Positions 26,453 to 36,010 of a DNA stretch of 64,000 bases are shown here, in pieces. Each line of letters starts with the position of its first letter. The first letter of the stretch is position 1. Location of the stretch: NCBI RefSeq assembly GCF_015354575.1, contig NZ_JACAFQ010000006.1, forward strand, positions 21,330 to 85,329. The letters are read 5' to 3'. Origin of the DNA: Pseudomonas sp. UFMG81. GTDB taxonomy: Bacteria; Pseudomonadota; Gammaproteobacteria; Pseudomonadales; Pseudomonadaceae. A program made the position numbers and the translations under genes. A model generated the notes under the pieces. It was given only the letters and a program-made list of their open reading frames with translations, did not search any database and had not been told where the DNA came from.

Positions 26453-27058
26453 ATGCCCCTCTCCCGCCTGCTGCTTGCCCTGACGCTGTCGCTACCGGCC
26501 CCGTTGCTGGCCGCCGATGACTGGCAACTGGCCTATGACCGCGAAGGTATCCGCGTCTACCTGAGCAGCGTCGCCGGCTCCCCCTACCAGCAGTTCCGTG
26601 GCGTCAGCACCATGAATGCCAGCGTGCGCACGCTCATCGACCTGCAGGAAAACCTGCGGGTGGCGTGCAAATGGCTGTATGCGTGCGAGCAGATGCGCTT
26701 GCTGGACGTGGAAGGCGACAGCACCTGGGTCTACCTCACCACCAACCTGCCCTGGCCCACATTGCCACGGGACATGGTGCTCAAGGTCAGCACCGAGCGG
26801 CTGGACGACGGTACGCTGGTGCGCCACCTCAGTGCCGACCCCGGCAGGGTGCCCGAAGAGCCGGGGCTGATCCGCGTAAGGCAGATCAACGGGGAATGGA
26901 TCATGAAGCCGGTGGGGGCAAAGCGGACCGAGGTGACCTATCAGTTGCAGGCTGATCCGGCCGGGGATGTGCCGGGCTGGCTGGCGAACCGGTTCGTGGT
27001 GGATGCGCCGGTGGTGACATTGCGCACGTTGCGTGCGGTGGCTGAAAGGCAACATTGA
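26453..27058 (+). CDS. Secreted START-domain protein
   Basis: A 201-residue protein with a signal peptide (MPLSRLLLALTLSLPAPLLA) and a START-like lipid/hydrophobic-ligand domain. Family features: WQLAYDREGIRVYLSSVAGS, FRGVSTMNASVRTLIDL, LPWPTLPRDMVL, INGEWIMKPVGAKRTEVTYQ and a C-terminal amphipathic helix. Such periplasmic proteins are common in Pseudomonas, but their ligand is unknown. It is a single gene, bounded by the allE terminator upstream and a REP pair downstream. No ribosome site stands out; the ATG is fixed by the signal peptide. Confidence 0.82.
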   Translation: MPLSRLLLALTLSLPAPLLAADDWQLAYDREGIRVYLSSVAGSPYQQFRGVSTMNASVRTLIDLQENLRVACKWLYACEQMRLLDVEGDSTWVYLTTNLPWPTLPRDMVLKVSTERLDDGTLVRHLSADPGRVPEEPGLIRVRQINGEWIMKPVGAKRTEVTYQLQADPAGDVPGWLANRFVVDAPVVTLRTLRAVAERQH

Positions 27059-27066
27059 CTCAACCA

Positions 27067-27170
27067 GGGGCCGCTTTGCGGCCCTATCGCGACACAAGGC
27101 CGCTCCTACAGGAGATTGCGGTCATCTGTAGGAGCGGCCTTGTGTCGCGATAGGGCTGCGAAGCAGCCCC
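27067..27170. repeat. REP pair (tail to tail), both halves gtgtcgcgatagggc
   Basis: The two halves match each other even at an unusual variant (cgatagg instead of cgaaagg), which suggests they were copied or converted together. Outer hairpins are ggccgctttgcggcc and gctgcgaagcagc. The pair lies between the convergent START-domain gene and cysS. Confidence 0.9.
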
Positions 27171-27185
27171 AGGATTTTGCGTCGA

Positions 27186-28568
27186 TCAGTCAGCCAAACG
27201 CCAAGTGGTCGCACCCTTGCTGTCTTCCAGCACCACACCCATGGCGGTGATCTGGTCACGAATCCGATCGGACTCGGCCCAGTTCTTGTCGGCCCGCGCT
27301 TGCAGCCGCGCCTGGATCAGCGCTTCCACTTCGGCGGCATCGACCTTGCCTTCGGCCCCTGCACGCAGGAAGTCGTCGGCCTCGAGCTGCAACACGCCCA
27401 GCACATCGCCCAGCTCACGCAGACGACCCGCCAGGCCAGCGGCAGCCTCAGGATCGCTGTCACGCAGGCGGTTGATCTCGCGCACCAGGTCGAACAGCAC
27501 GGCACAGGCTTCAGGGGTGCCGAAGTCGTCGTTCATCGCCGCGCTGAAGCGCTCGACGAATTCCTCACCGCCTTTGGCCGCCACGCGCGGCAAGCCGCGC
27601 AGAGCGTGGTAGAAGCGCTCCAGCGCACCCTTCGAATCACGCAGGCTGTCTTCGGAGTAGTTGATCGCGCTGCGGTAGTGGCTGGCCACCAGCAGGTAGC
27701 GCACCACCTCCGGGTGGTACTTGTCGAGTACGTCACGGATGGTGAAGAAGTTGTTCAACGACTTGGACATCTTCTCGCCATTGATGCGGATCATGCCGCA
27801 GTGCATCCAGGCGTTGGCGTACTGCTTGCCGGTGGCCGCCTCGCTCTGGGCGATCTCGTTCTCGTGGTGCGGGAACTCCAGGTCGCTGCCGCCACCATGG
27901 ATGTCGAAGCTCTCACCCAGGCAGCAGGTGGACATCACCGAGCACTCGATGTGCCAGCCAGGGCGGCCCGGCCCCCAGGGCGAATCCCAGTAAGGCTCGC
28001 CCGGCTTGACGCCCTTCCACAGCACGAAGTCCAGCGGGTCCTGCTTGGCCTCGTCGACCTCGATACGTGCACCGATGCGCAAGTCTTCGATCTTCTTGCG
28101 CGACAGCTTGCCGTAGCCGACGAACTTGCCGACGCGGTAGTACACGTCGCCATTGCCCGGGGCGTAGGCGTAACCCTTGTCGATGAGGGTCTGGATCATC
28201 GCGTGCATGCCGGGGATATGGTCGGTGGCACGCGGTTCCAGGTCGGGCTTGAGGATGCTCAGGCGGCGCTCGTCCTCGTGCATCGCGTCGATCATGCGCG
28301 CGGTCAGGGCGTCGAACGACTCACCGTTCTCGTTGGCGCGGTTGATGATCTTGTCGTCGATGTCGGTGATGTTGCGCACATACGTGAGCTCATAACCGCT
28401 CTTGCGCAGCCAGCGGGTGACCAGGTCGAAGGCCACCATGCTGCGGCCATGCCCCAGGTGGCAGTAGTCGTACACGGTCATGCCGCACACGTACATGCGC
28501 ACCTTGTTGCCGTCGAGCGGCTTGAAGGCTTCCTTGGTCTTGGTCAGCGTGTTGTAGATGTTGAGCAC
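27186..28568 (-). CDS. cysS: Cysteinyl-tRNA synthetase
   Basis: A 460-residue class I synthetase charging tRNA-Cys. The HIGH-type motif HLGH is at residues 37-40, KMSKS at 266-270, and the catalytic zinc ligands Cys28, Cys209, His234 and Glu238 fall at the same numbers as in E. coli. Length matches the family. It starts 9 bases after glnS on the same strand, so the two form one operon, an arrangement common in Pseudomonas. An open frame of about 1040 codons on the opposite strand is a high-GC shadow. Confidence 0.98.
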   Translation of the reverse strand: MLNIYNTLTKTKEAFKPLDGNKVRMYVCGMTVYDYCHLGHGRSMVAFDLVTRWLRKSGYELTYVRNITDIDDKIINRANENGESFDALTARMIDAMHEDERRLSILKPDLEPRATDHIPGMHAMIQTLIDKGYAYAPGNGDVYYRVGKFVGYGKLSRKKIEDLRIGARIEVDEAKQDPLDFVLWKGVKPGEPYWDSPWGPGRPGWHIECSVMSTCCLGESFDIHGGGSDLEFPHHENEIAQSEAATGKQYANAWMHCGMIRINGEKMSKSLNNFFTIRDVLDKYHPEVVRYLLVASHYRSAINYSEDSLRDSKGALERFYHALRGLPRVAAKGGEEFVERFSAAMNDDFGTPEACAVLFDLVREINRLRDSDPEAAAGLAGRLRELGDVLGVLQLEADDFLRAGAEGKVDAAEVEALIQARLQARADKNWAESDRIRDQITAMGVVLEDSKGATTWRLAD

Positions 28569-28577
28569 GGCGGTTCC

Positions 28578-30281
28578 TCAGCTGCCCCAGGAGTCACGCA
28601 GGGTGACGGTGCGGTTGAACACCGGGCGGCCCGGCTGGCTGTCCTTCAGGTCGGCGCAGAAGTAACCCTCGCGCTCGAACTGGAAGCGGTCTTCGGGCTG
28701 GGCCTGACCCAGCGAAGGCTCGGCGCGGCAGCCGCTCAGCACTTGCAGCGAGTCGGGGTTGATGTTGTCGAGGAAGCTGCCGCCATCTTCGGTCTTCTCC
28801 GGGTTGGCGGAGCGGAACAGGCGGTCGTACAGGCGCACTTCGCACTCGACGCTGCCTTCGGCCGGCACCCAGTGGATCACGCCCTTGACCTTGCGGCCTT
28901 CGGGGTTCTTGCCCAGGGTGTCCGGGTCGTACGAGCAGCGCAGCTCGACGATGTTGCCGTCGGCGTCCTTGATCGCCTCGTCGGCGCGGATCACGTAGCT
29001 GCCGCGCAGGCGCACTTCACCGGCCGGCTCCAGGCGCTTGTAGCCCTTGGGCGGTTCTTCCATGAAGTCGTCGCGGTCGATGTACAGCTCGCGGGCGAAC
29101 GGCAGCACGCGCACGCCCATGTCTTCTTTGGGGTGGCGCGGCAGTTCGAGCTGCTCGACCTGGCCTTCGGGGTAGTTGGTGATCACCACCTTCAATGGGC
29201 GCAGCACGCACATGGCGCGTGGCGCGGTACGGTCCAGGTCGTCACGGATGCTGAACTCGAGCATCGACATGTCGACTACGCCGTCGGAACGGTTGGTGCC
29301 GATCATTTCGCAGAAGTTGCGGATCGAGGCCGGGGTGTAGCCACGGCGACGGTAGCCCGACAGCGTCGACATGCGCGGGTCGTCCCAGGCCTCGACGTGC
29401 TTTTCGTCCACCAGCTGCTTGAGCTTGCGCTTGGAGGTGATGGTGTAGTTCAGGTTCAGGCGGCTGAACTCGTACTGGCGCGGGTGCGCGGGTACCGGCA
29501 GCTTGTCGAGGAACCAGTCGTACAGCGGACGGTGGCTTTCGAACTCCAGGGTGCAGATGGAGTGGGTGATGCCTTCGATGGCGTCCGACTGACCGTGGGT
29601 GAAGTCGTAGTTGGGGTAGATGCACCACGCGTCACCGGTCTGGTGGTGGTGGGCATGGCGGATGCGGTACATGATCGGGTCGCGCAGGTTCATGTTCGGC
29701 GAAGCCATGTCGATCTTGGCCCGCAGCACACGCTCGCCATCCTTGAACTCGCCGGCCTTCATGCGCGCGAACAGGTCGAGGTTTTCCTCGACGCTGCGCT
29801 CGCGGAACGGGCTGTTCTTGCCCGGTTCAGTCAGGCTGCCACGGTATTCCTTGGCCTGCTCGGGGGTCAGGTCGCACACATAGGCGTTGCCCGACTTGAT
29901 CAGCTCGACGGCCCAGTCGTGCAGTTGGCCGAAGTAGTCCGAGGCGTAGCGCACCGGGCCCGCCCACTCGAAGCCCAGCCACTTGACATCGCGCTGGATG
30001 GAGTCGATGTATTCCTGGTCTTCCTTGGCCGGGTTGGTGTCGTCGAAACGCAGGTGGCAGGCACCGCCGAATTCCTGGGCCAAACCGAAGTTGACGCAGA
30101 TCGACTTGGCATGGCCGATGTGCAGGTAACCGTTGGGCTCCGGCGGGAAGCGGGTGACGATACTCTGGTGCTTGCCCGCGTCCAGATCGGCCTGGACGAT
30201 CGGCCGCAGGAAGTTCACAGGGACGGCGGGGGCGCCTTTGGCAGCGGCGTTGGGCGCGTTGTCGGCAGTGGGCTTGCTCAT
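28578..30281 (-). CDS. glnS: Glutaminyl-tRNA synthetase
   Basis: A 567-residue class I synthetase for tRNA-Gln. The HIGH motif is at residues 54-57 in [15 protein letters not shown] and the KMSKS equivalent is in [26 protein letters not shown] and the C-terminal anticodon-binding beta barrels are typical. The Ala/Pro-rich N-terminal 22 residues are a common Pseudomonas extension. The ATG at 30281 was chosen over in-frame codons up to 30356 because conservation begins here. It is the first gene of the glnS-cysS operon and is divergent from ppiB. Confidence 0.98.
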   Translation of the reverse strand: MSKPTADNAPNAAAKGAPAVPVNFLRPIVQADLDAGKHQSIVTRFPPEPNGYLHIGHAKSICVNFGLAQEFGGACHLRFDDTNPAKEDQEYIDSIQRDVKWLGFEWAGPVRYASDYFGQLHDWAVELIKSGNAYVCDLTPEQAKEYRGSLTEPGKNSPFRERSVEENLDLFARMKAGEFKDGERVLRAKIDMASPNMNLRDPIMYRIRHAHHHQTGDAWCIYPNYDFTHGQSDAIEGITHSICTLEFESHRPLYDWFLDKLPVPAHPRQYEFSRLNLNYTITSKRKLKQLVDEKHVEAWDDPRMSTLSGYRRRGYTPASIRNFCEMIGTNRSDGVVDMSMLEFSIRDDLDRTAPRAMCVLRPLKVVITNYPEGQVEQLELPRHPKEDMGVRVLPFARELYIDRDDFMEEPPKGYKRLEPAGEVRLRGSYVIRADEAIKDADGNIVELRCSYDPDTLGKNPEGRKVKGVIHWVPAEGSVECEVRLYDRLFRSANPEKTEDGGSFLDNINPDSLQVLSGCRAEPSLGQAQPEDRFQFEREGYFCADLKDSQPGRPVFNRTVTLRDSWGS

Positions 30282-30544
30282 AATGTCCTTGAATGCAGGT
30301 AGCCGGCCTGGGTAGGCCGATTGAAACAAAGGGCCTATCATAGCCGAAGCAGTCAAGCTGCTGACAGCCGGACGCGGACAAACTGACGCGTTTTGTCGCA
30401 GCTATTTGTCGCAGCCGCCGGTCGAAACCGGCAGAATGCCCACCGCGCGCCCTGTGGCATGTGCCGTGGCACGCTGATCCTGCGTCAGCTAACCCGAGCG
30501 CCCGGCGCCCCCCCTTTCCCGATGCCTTGAGAGCGAACTTAAGC

Positions 30545-31048
30545 ATGTCCAAAGTCAAACTGAGCACCAACCACGGCGACATCGTCATCGAGCTGAACGC
30601 CGAAAAAGCCCCGATCACCGTGGCCAACTTCATCGAATACGTTAACGCCGGCCACTACAGCAACACCGTATTCCACCGTGTGATCAAGGGTTTCATGATC
30701 CAGGGCGGCGGTTTCGAGCCAGGCATGGCAGAAAAGAAAGACAAGCGTGCCAGCATCCAGAACGAAGCCGACAACGGCCTGAAGAACGACAAGTACACCA
30801 TCGCCATGGCCCGCACCATGGAGCCGCACTCGGCCTCCGCGCAGTTCTTCATCAATGCTTCCAACAACGATTTCCTCAACCACAGCGGAAAAAATGTCCA
30901 GGGTTGGGGCTACGCGGTGTTCGGTAAAGTGACCGAAGGTACCGAGGTTGTCGACGCCATCGAAAAAGTCGCCACCGGTTCCAAGGCTGGCCACCAGGAC
31001 GTACCGAAAGAAGACGTGATCATCGAGAAAGCCGAGATCATTGAGTGA
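30545..31048 (+). CDS. ppiB: Peptidyl-prolyl cis-trans isomerase B (cyclophilin)
   Basis: A 167-residue cytosolic cyclophilin without signal peptide that catalyses proline isomerisation during folding. The signature [16 protein letters not shown] is at about residues 40-55, and [17 protein letters not shown] and the C-terminal [11 protein letters not shown] are present. The start at 30545 is set by this conserved beginning ([17 protein letters not shown]). Its stop codon overlaps the GTG start of lpxH (GTGA), so the two are translationally coupled. Confidence 0.97.
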   Translation: MSKVKLSTNHGDIVIELNAEKAPITVANFIEYVNAGHYSNTVFHRVIKGFMIQGGGFEPGMAEKKDKRASIQNEADNGLKNDKYTIAMARTMEPHSASAQFFINASNNDFLNHSGKNVQGWGYAVFGKVTEGTEVVDAIEKVATGSKAGHQDVPKEDVIIEKAEIIE

Positions 31049-31767
31049 TCCTGCTGATCTCCGATCTGCACCTGCAAGAAGAACGCCCGGACATTACCCG
31101 GGCGTTTCTTGATCTGCTCGACGGCCGCGCCCGTCACGCCAAGGCGCTGTACATCCTTGGCGACTTCTTCGAGGCGTGGATCGGCGACGATGCCATGACC
31201 CCCTTCCAGCAGTCGATCTGCCAGGCCCTGCGCCAACTGAGCGATAGCGGCACGGCGGTGTACCTGATGCACGGCAACCGCGACTTTCTCATTGGCCAAG
31301 GGTTTTGCGAGGCAGCCGGCTGCACCCTGCTGGCCGATCCCAGTGTGGTCGAGCTGGGTGGCGAACAGGTGCTGTTGATGCATGGCGACACGCTATGCAC
31401 CCGCGACGTGGCCTACATGAAGCTGCGCCGCTACCTGCGTAACCCGCTGACGCTGTGGATCCTGCGGCACCTGCCGCTGTCCACCCGGCAAAAGCTTGCG
31501 CGCAAGCTACGCAGTGAAAGCCGCTCGCAGACCCGCATGAAATCCACCGAGATCGTCGATGTCACCCCCGAGGAAGTGCCACGGGTGATGGCCAGCCATG
31601 GGGTACGCACCCTGGTGCATGGCCATACCCATCGCCCGGCGATCCACAAACTGGTGGTCGAGGGGCAGCCGGCGCGGCGGATCGTGCTGGGGGATTGGGA
31701 TCGGCGTGGCTGGACCTTGCAGGTGGATGAACAGGGCTTCCAGCTGGCCCCGTTCGAGTTTGCCTGA
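31045..31767 (+). CDS. lpxH: UDP-2,3-diacylglucosamine diphosphatase
   Basis: A 240-residue metallophosphoesterase of lipid A synthesis that hydrolyses UDP-2,3-diacylglucosamine to lipid X at the inner-membrane face. Metal-binding motifs are in order: SDLHL (residues 6-10), [28 protein letters not shown] and [11 protein letters not shown]. It begins with GTG overlapping the ppiB stop by four bases, so it is translated by coupling, with no separate ribosome site. Ends before a REP pair. Confidence 0.97.
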   Translation: MILLISDLHLQEERPDITRAFLDLLDGRARHAKALYILGDFFEAWIGDDAMTPFQQSICQALRQLSDSGTAVYLMHGNRDFLIGQGFCEAAGCTLLADPSVVELGGEQVLLMHGDTLCTRDVAYMKLRRYLRNPLTLWILRHLPLSTRQKLARKLRSESRSQTRMKSTEIVDVTPEEVPRVMASHGVRTLVHGHTHRPAIHKLVVEGQPARRIVLGDWDRRGWTLQVDEQGFQLAPFEFA

Positions 31768-31791
31768 AGGTACGCAGCGCCCTCATCGCCC

Positions 31792-31922
31792 CTGTAGGAG
31801 CGGCCTTGCCGGGGCGCCGGACCGGCCGGAATGGGGTGCGCAGCGCCCCCAGGATCTCGATTACACCTCAAGATCGTCGGGGCTGCGCTGCAGCCCTTTC
31901 GCGGCACAAGGCCGCTCCTACA
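31792..31922. repeat. REP pair (inverted), mixed subtypes
   Basis: The left half is the gccggggcgccggaccggcc type; the right half is the ttcgcggcacaaggccgctcc type. It lies between convergent lpxH and pvdQ. Inner hairpins are gtgcgcagcgcccc and gctgcgctgcagc. Confidence 0.9.
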
Positions 31923-31952
31923 CAAGCCGGCTTGCCGGGGATGAACCCCACA

Positions 31953-34271
31953 CTACCTGGTGCTGGCCACCGGCGCCTTGTCACGCTCACTGATCACATA
32001 CTGCCGATACTGCGGATCCGCCTCGATCTGCGCTTCGGTGAACGGGATCGGCGACAGCTGCTTGGCCGCGAAGGCGCGGGTCTGGTCCGCAGCATGCACC
32101 GAGGCCGCTTCACTGGACAGCGAGAACGCCAGCAACCCCTGGGCCTGCGGCCCTTGCTCGGTGAAGCTGACCACTTGCAAGTAGCTTGATCCGCTGACCA
32201 CCAGGCGCTTGCCCGGCGCCACCGGCACGCTGACCATGGCGTTGTACACCCCCAGCTCCTGTGGGCCACCCGGCACCGGCGTGCCGTCGCTGGCCTGCTG
32301 GATCTGCCCCCAACGCTGTCCGGCGGCAATCCCCGCCTCGCCCACCTGAGCCAGCGAGGCGATGGCCGCCTGGTGTACCAGCTTGCCCACCGCCGCTTGC
32401 TCGACCGCCAGGCCACGCGGCGTATGCTGCGGGTCGGCCGGGTCGAACGCCACGCGCCAGCTCTCAGGGTGCTCGGCCAGTGCCGTGGCGATGTTCTCGA
32501 AGTGCACCAGACCGATACCGGCATCCAGGTCGGCCTTGCCGTTCCACGCTTTCAGGCTTGCACACACGGCCTCGACATCGGCCGGCGCGCCTTGGCACCA
32601 CTGTAACAAGTCGGGCAGCAGCAGGCTGGCCAGGTACACCTCGTCGTCGAACACCATGCGCTCGAGGTCATCGGCACTGATCTTGGCGTTGCCCTGCAAG
32701 CGCTGCAGGGCAAAGCGGCTGCGCATACCCAAGGGCTGGTCTGCGCGGCTTTGCACAGGCGAGAAACCGGTCAACGGCTGCGCCGGGTTGGCCAGCCAGG
32801 CCGAGTCGTTGGCATGCTGCACGAAGTCCTGGCGCGCCAGGCTTGGTTGCAGATGCGCCGGGAAGATGCCCGGCTGGGCCGCCTGGGCATCGACCTTCCA
32901 TTGGCAGGCGCTGCGCGAGCCATCCAGCACCACCACGGGATCGGTGACGCCTGGGTTGCCGCACTGGGCCAGCAGTTGCTCATCGACGTAGGGCACCACC
33001 GACTGGTTCAGGTACAGCGCCTGCCCGGAAGCATCCACCGCCAGGGTGTTGACCCAGGGGATGCCCTGCACCTGCGCGACCGAGGCTTTCAGCGCGTCCA
33101 GGCTGTCGGCGCGGTTGATGCGGTACCACTGCTGGAGGACCCGGGTATTGTCGAGGTTGGCATCGCGCAGGGCATAGGCCGCTTGCTTGTCCCAGTCCAG
33201 CCGGCCAGGCCATTGCACCACCGGGCCGAACTTCGACAGGTAGACCGGACGCTCGACCTGCTGCAAGGCGCCACCCTCCCCTTTGACCGTGATCTTGACC
33301 AACTGCCGCTCCAAAGGCAGCGACTGGCCGTCGAGCAGGTAACGGGTCGGGTCCTTCGGGTCGAGTTGCAGGCGGTAAACCGTGAAGTGCTTGGCGGTAT
33401 CGACCGTATGGGTCCAGGCCAGGTGCTTGTTGAAGCCGATATTGACCACCGGCAGGCCCGGCAGCGCCGCGCCCATCACATCCAGTTGCCCCGGGATGGT
33501 CAACTGCATCTGGTAGAAGCGCATCCCGCCCACCCAGGGGAAGTGCGGGTTGCCCAGCAGCAAGCCCTTGCCATTAGCCGAGCGCTGGGCCCCCACTGCC
33601 ACCGCGTTGCTGCCACGGCTCATGGCGAATTGCTCCTGCCGGGCCAGGGCCACGCTGTAGTCGACCTTTGGCAACTGCGCCGCCAGATTCGGCGGAGTCG
33701 CGGCCACCACCGCTTCAGCAAACTGCCCCACGCCGCCTTCGGCCAGCAGGCGCCGGGTCAGCTTGACCAGGTCCAGGCTGGTGATCGGTCGCACCCAGTC
33801 GCCCTGCCCGCACTCGGCCGGCAAGCCCTGGGCCCGACGCTCACCGAGGGCACGGTTGTAGCCACTGGCATAGCCCTCCAGCAAGTCGCGCACCGCCGTG
33901 GGTTGCGCTTGAAGGAAGGCGTTGACTGCCACCGGGCCGTTGAGCCAGGTGAAGAACAGGTCGCTGGCGAGGTTGTCGCGCTGGTCGACGGTCTTGCCCT
34001 CGCCGCCGAAATGGCGTGAACGCTCACCGTTGACGGTCAGCACCTCGTCGGCCAACAGGCAGAGGTTGTCCTGGGCATAGGCATAGCCGATGCCGTAGCC
34101 CAGGCCACGTTCATCCTTGGCCAGGATATGCGGCACGCCGAAGCTGGTACGACGGATCTGCGCGGAGGCTTCGCCAACAGCCTCGCGCGCCTGGGCCACC
34201 AGGCTGGAGGCGACCAGGGCGGCGGCGAGGCCCAGGTGCAGGGCAGGACGCGAAAGAGGGATCACAGGCAC
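31953..34271 (-). CDS. pvdQ: Acyl-homoserine-lactone / penicillin acylase family protein
   Basis: A 772-residue N-terminal-nucleophile hydrolase exported to the periplasm (signal peptide ending near LVAQA). It should be cut into alpha and beta chains at Gly220-Ser221 in AMSRGSNAVAV, with Ser221 as catalytic residue. PHFPWVGGMRFYQMQLTIPG is a typical start of the beta chain. PvdQ removes the fatty-acid chain from pyoverdine precursors and can degrade long-chain acyl-homoserine lactones. The neighbourhood (lpxH-ppiB-glnS-cysS on one side) matches what I recall of the pvdQ locus in P. putida. QuiP-type acylases are the alternative. No pyoverdine gene is nearby. Confidence 0.88.
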   Translation of the reverse strand: MPVIPLSRPALHLGLAAALVASSLVAQAREAVGEASAQIRRTSFGVPHILAKDERGLGYGIGYAYAQDNLCLLADEVLTVNGERSRHFGGEGKTVDQRDNLASDLFFTWLNGPVAVNAFLQAQPTAVRDLLEGYASGYNRALGERRAQGLPAECGQGDWVRPITSLDLVKLTRRLLAEGGVGQFAEAVVAATPPNLAAQLPKVDYSVALARQEQFAMSRGSNAVAVGAQRSANGKGLLLGNPHFPWVGGMRFYQMQLTIPGQLDVMGAALPGLPVVNIGFNKHLAWTHTVDTAKHFTVYRLQLDPKDPTRYLLDGQSLPLERQLVKITVKGEGGALQQVERPVYLSKFGPVVQWPGRLDWDKQAAYALRDANLDNTRVLQQWYRINRADSLDALKASVAQVQGIPWVNTLAVDASGQALYLNQSVVPYVDEQLLAQCGNPGVTDPVVVLDGSRSACQWKVDAQAAQPGIFPAHLQPSLARQDFVQHANDSAWLANPAQPLTGFSPVQSRADQPLGMRSRFALQRLQGNAKISADDLERMVFDDEVYLASLLLPDLLQWCQGAPADVEAVCASLKAWNGKADLDAGIGLVHFENIATALAEHPESWRVAFDPADPQHTPRGLAVEQAAVGKLVHQAAIASLAQVGEAGIAAGQRWGQIQQASDGTPVPGGPQELGVYNAMVSVPVAPGKRLVVSGSSYLQVVSFTEQGPQAQGLLAFSLSSEAASVHAADQTRAFAAKQLSPIPFTEAQIEADPQYRQYVISERDKAPVASTR

Positions 34272-34465
34272 TCCTCGTGCAATCGGGGGTTATCCCGATC
34301 AGACGAATGGCCGGATGAAAATTTTACGTCGCCAGCAACGTTGCAACGTCTTGAACAGGGTGTGTCAGATTTTTTTACCGCAGGGCTGCAGTTTTGCAGT
34401 TCTCATTCGTCTTAAGTAGTGAGGCACCGATGATTTCGCTGCCATCGACGAAAAGGAGCATTCGC

Positions 34466-34828
34466 ATGTACAACCCACAACCCTCGCTGCAGGCAGCGCG
34501 CAGCCCGGGCGGCACGCCCTGTGCACAGGACGTGCGCAGCGGCAACGAGCAGATCCGCGAGCTGCTGCGCCTGTACGGCCTGCGCACCAGCCTGATCCGG
34601 CTGAAGGTCATCGATGCGCTGCACACCGCCGACCGCAATGGCCGCAGCATTGGTGTGCGCGGCGTTCACGCGCAACTGGAGCAGTTGGACATTCCCCTGT
34701 CGTTCCTCAGCGTGCGCGAGGTGCTCAAACGACTGTGCGCCGAGGGCGTCATCAGCCTGGGCAACGACAAGTGCTATAGCCTCGAACCCGAGGCCCGGGC
34801 CGTGCTGGAGCAGCCCGTGGGGCGTTGA
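34466..34828 (+). CDS. Fur-like winged-helix protein
   Basis: A 120-residue protein whose residues about 30-105 look like the DNA-binding half of Fur (IRELLRLYGLRTSLIRLKVI, GVRGVHAQLEQLDIPLSFLS, VREVLKRLCAEGVISLGN). The C-terminal metal-binding/dimerisation domain of true Fur is missing, so it may act through another partner or be a stand-alone DNA-binding module. aaggag lies 8 bases upstream of the ATG at 34466; earlier in-frame ATGs lack one. It is divergent from pvdQ across 194 bases, a position that suggests iron-related control of the acylase, but no clear Fur box was found. Confidence 0.72.
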   Translation: MYNPQPSLQAARSPGGTPCAQDVRSGNEQIRELLRLYGLRTSLIRLKVIDALHTADRNGRSIGVRGVHAQLEQLDIPLSFLSVREVLKRLCAEGVISLGNDKCYSLEPEARAVLEQPVGR

Positions 34829-34861
34829 AGCATGGCCGGCCAGCGCTGGCCGGCCGCAGTC

Positions 34862-35050
34862 TCAAGGCTTGACCTTGCGCCGCAGGATCCCGTTGATCAC
34901 CACCACGACCACCGCAATGGCAATCGCGATGTACTGGAAGGTCTGCTCGCTGATGGTGCCTTGCTTTTGCAGGTAGCTTAGGCCGAGCATGATCCCCAGG
35001 ACCACCAGGATGATCAGGATCGAGTATTTGAGGCGCTGCACGTGTGTCAT
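34862..35050 (-). CDS. Small two-span membrane protein
   Basis: A 62-residue protein with two hydrophobic segments (YSILIILVVLGIMLGLSYL and YIAIAIAVVVVVINGIL) and a basic C-terminus (RRKVKP). aaggaacc lies close upstream of the ATG at 35050. The longer in-frame opening to 35353 has no conserved look. Function unknown. It is convergent with the Fur-like gene. Confidence 0.65.
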   Translation of the reverse strand: MTHVQRLKYSILIILVVLGIMLGLSYLQKQGTISEQTFQYIAIAIAVVVVVINGILRRKVKP

Positions 35051-35312
35051 CGGAGGTTCCTTGCGACATCGGGGACATGAGGCTCCATCAGAGCCGGCGC
35101 CATGATACCTCGCTGCTTTTCCCCACGCAGGATTTCCTTGCAACCCATGAACCTGCTCCATAGAGGGCGTCAGGCCAACGCAACCGCTCTGCCCCCACGC
35201 GCGCCCCTCGCCTGCCCGGGCAACGCTTCCCCTTTTGATTACCTCGTGGCGTGCACCCATTACGCCATCATGGAAGACATTCTCCCGGAGTTTTGGGGCC
35301 TGTAGCGTAAGG

Positions 35313-35331
35313 GTGAAGGAATTTCCTACAC
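35313..35331. promoter_or_regulatory. 19-base dyad upstream of the Mor-like gene
   Basis: GTGaAGGAAtTTCCTaCAC is symmetric apart from the centre and one pair. It lies about 200 bases before the start at 35529 inside a 478-base gap (35051-35528) in which I find no convincing gene. Confidence 0.45.
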
Positions 35332-35528
35332 CAGAAGCATCGGTTGCCCGCAATCACCATGCCACTGAGGCTACAACTGCCGGTCCGCTTCGCGCCTAGC
35401 GACCGTTTCCGCTGCTGTTTGAAAATCGAGCCAAGCCAGACGCCTCACAGCGCCGTGGCGCGCTTCGGTGCAAGGTCCATAACAGCCAGGCACCCCTTCG
35501 ATTCCACCCAGCTCAAGGAAGCCAATCA

Positions 35529-35909
35529 GTGGAAATGCCAGACCTCAACAACATCGAAATATCCCAACTGCCTCACTCGCTGCAGGCCCTGATCGAATGC
35601 ATCGGCCTGGAAAACGCCTACCACCTCACGTGCGCCTTCGGCGGGCGCCCCAAATACATCCCCAAGCATCGCGAGCGCACCAAACTGGCCGACGTGCTCC
35701 CACCCGAAGCACTCGACGCCCTGATCAAGCGCTATGCCGGCATGGCCCTGGAGATCCCCAAGCCTGATCACTTCCAGCGCCAGCTGCGCAACCAACAGAT
35801 CCAGAAGGAAAGCGCCGACGGCTTGTCCCGGAGCCTGTTGGCTGACAAGTACGGCCTGAGCCTGCGACAGATCGGTAACATTCGTCGACAGGAATGTCCC
35901 GTCCGCTGA
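35529..35909 (+). CDS. Mor transcription activator family protein
   Basis: A 126-residue protein resembling phage Mu Mor/C activators. A helical N-terminal dimerisation part (LPHSLQALIECIGLENAYHL, then GGRPKYIPKH) is followed by a C-terminal helix-turn-helix (SRSLLADKYGLSLRQIGNIR). GTG at 35529 is favoured because aagga is 9 bases upstream; the ATG at 35535 is the alternative. There are no phage structural genes around, so it is either a domesticated regulator or the last trace of a Mu-like prophage. A short GC hairpin follows at 35972. Confidence 0.75.
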   Translation: MEMPDLNNIEISQLPHSLQALIECIGLENAYHLTCAFGGRPKYIPKHRERTKLADVLPPEALDALIKRYAGMALEIPKPDHFQRQLRNQQIQKESADGLSRSLLADKYGLSLRQIGNIRRQECPVR

Positions 35910-35971
35910 GTAGAACCGGTATGCACAATTGCCGATGGACTTGCCAGGGAGGGCAAGGTCAAGACATCCGC

Positions 35972-35993
35972 CACCGGCCTCGGACGGCCGGTG
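35972..35993. terminator. GC hairpin between convergent genes
   Basis: CACCGGCC, loop tcggac, GGCCGGTG. No T tract; it lies between the Mor-like gene and tamB, which converge. Confidence 0.5.
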
Positions 35994-36010
35994 CGGACGA
36001 AGGGATGCGA

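Noticed and set aside
27177..30302. A plus-strand open frame of about 1040 codons
   Set aside because: It lies exactly opposite glnS and cysS, both certain genes; composition (Val/His/Gln/Ala-rich) is typical of an antisense frame in high-GC DNA.
32751..34019. A plus-strand open frame of about 420 codons
   Set aside because: Antisense to pvdQ and rich in His/Gln/Leu without domain features.
34272..34465. A Fur box or PvdS (iron-starvation) box between pvdQ and the Fur-like gene
   Set aside because: Only weak partial matches (such as TCATT) were found; not better than chance.
35102..35305. A 67-codon frame in the gap before the Mor-like gene
   Set aside because: No ribosome site, no coding bias, and no recognisable features.
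35313..35331. A GacA-type TGTAAG/CTTACA activator site
   Set aside because: The dyad has GTGAAGG/CCTACAC, which does not match the GacA consensus closely enough.
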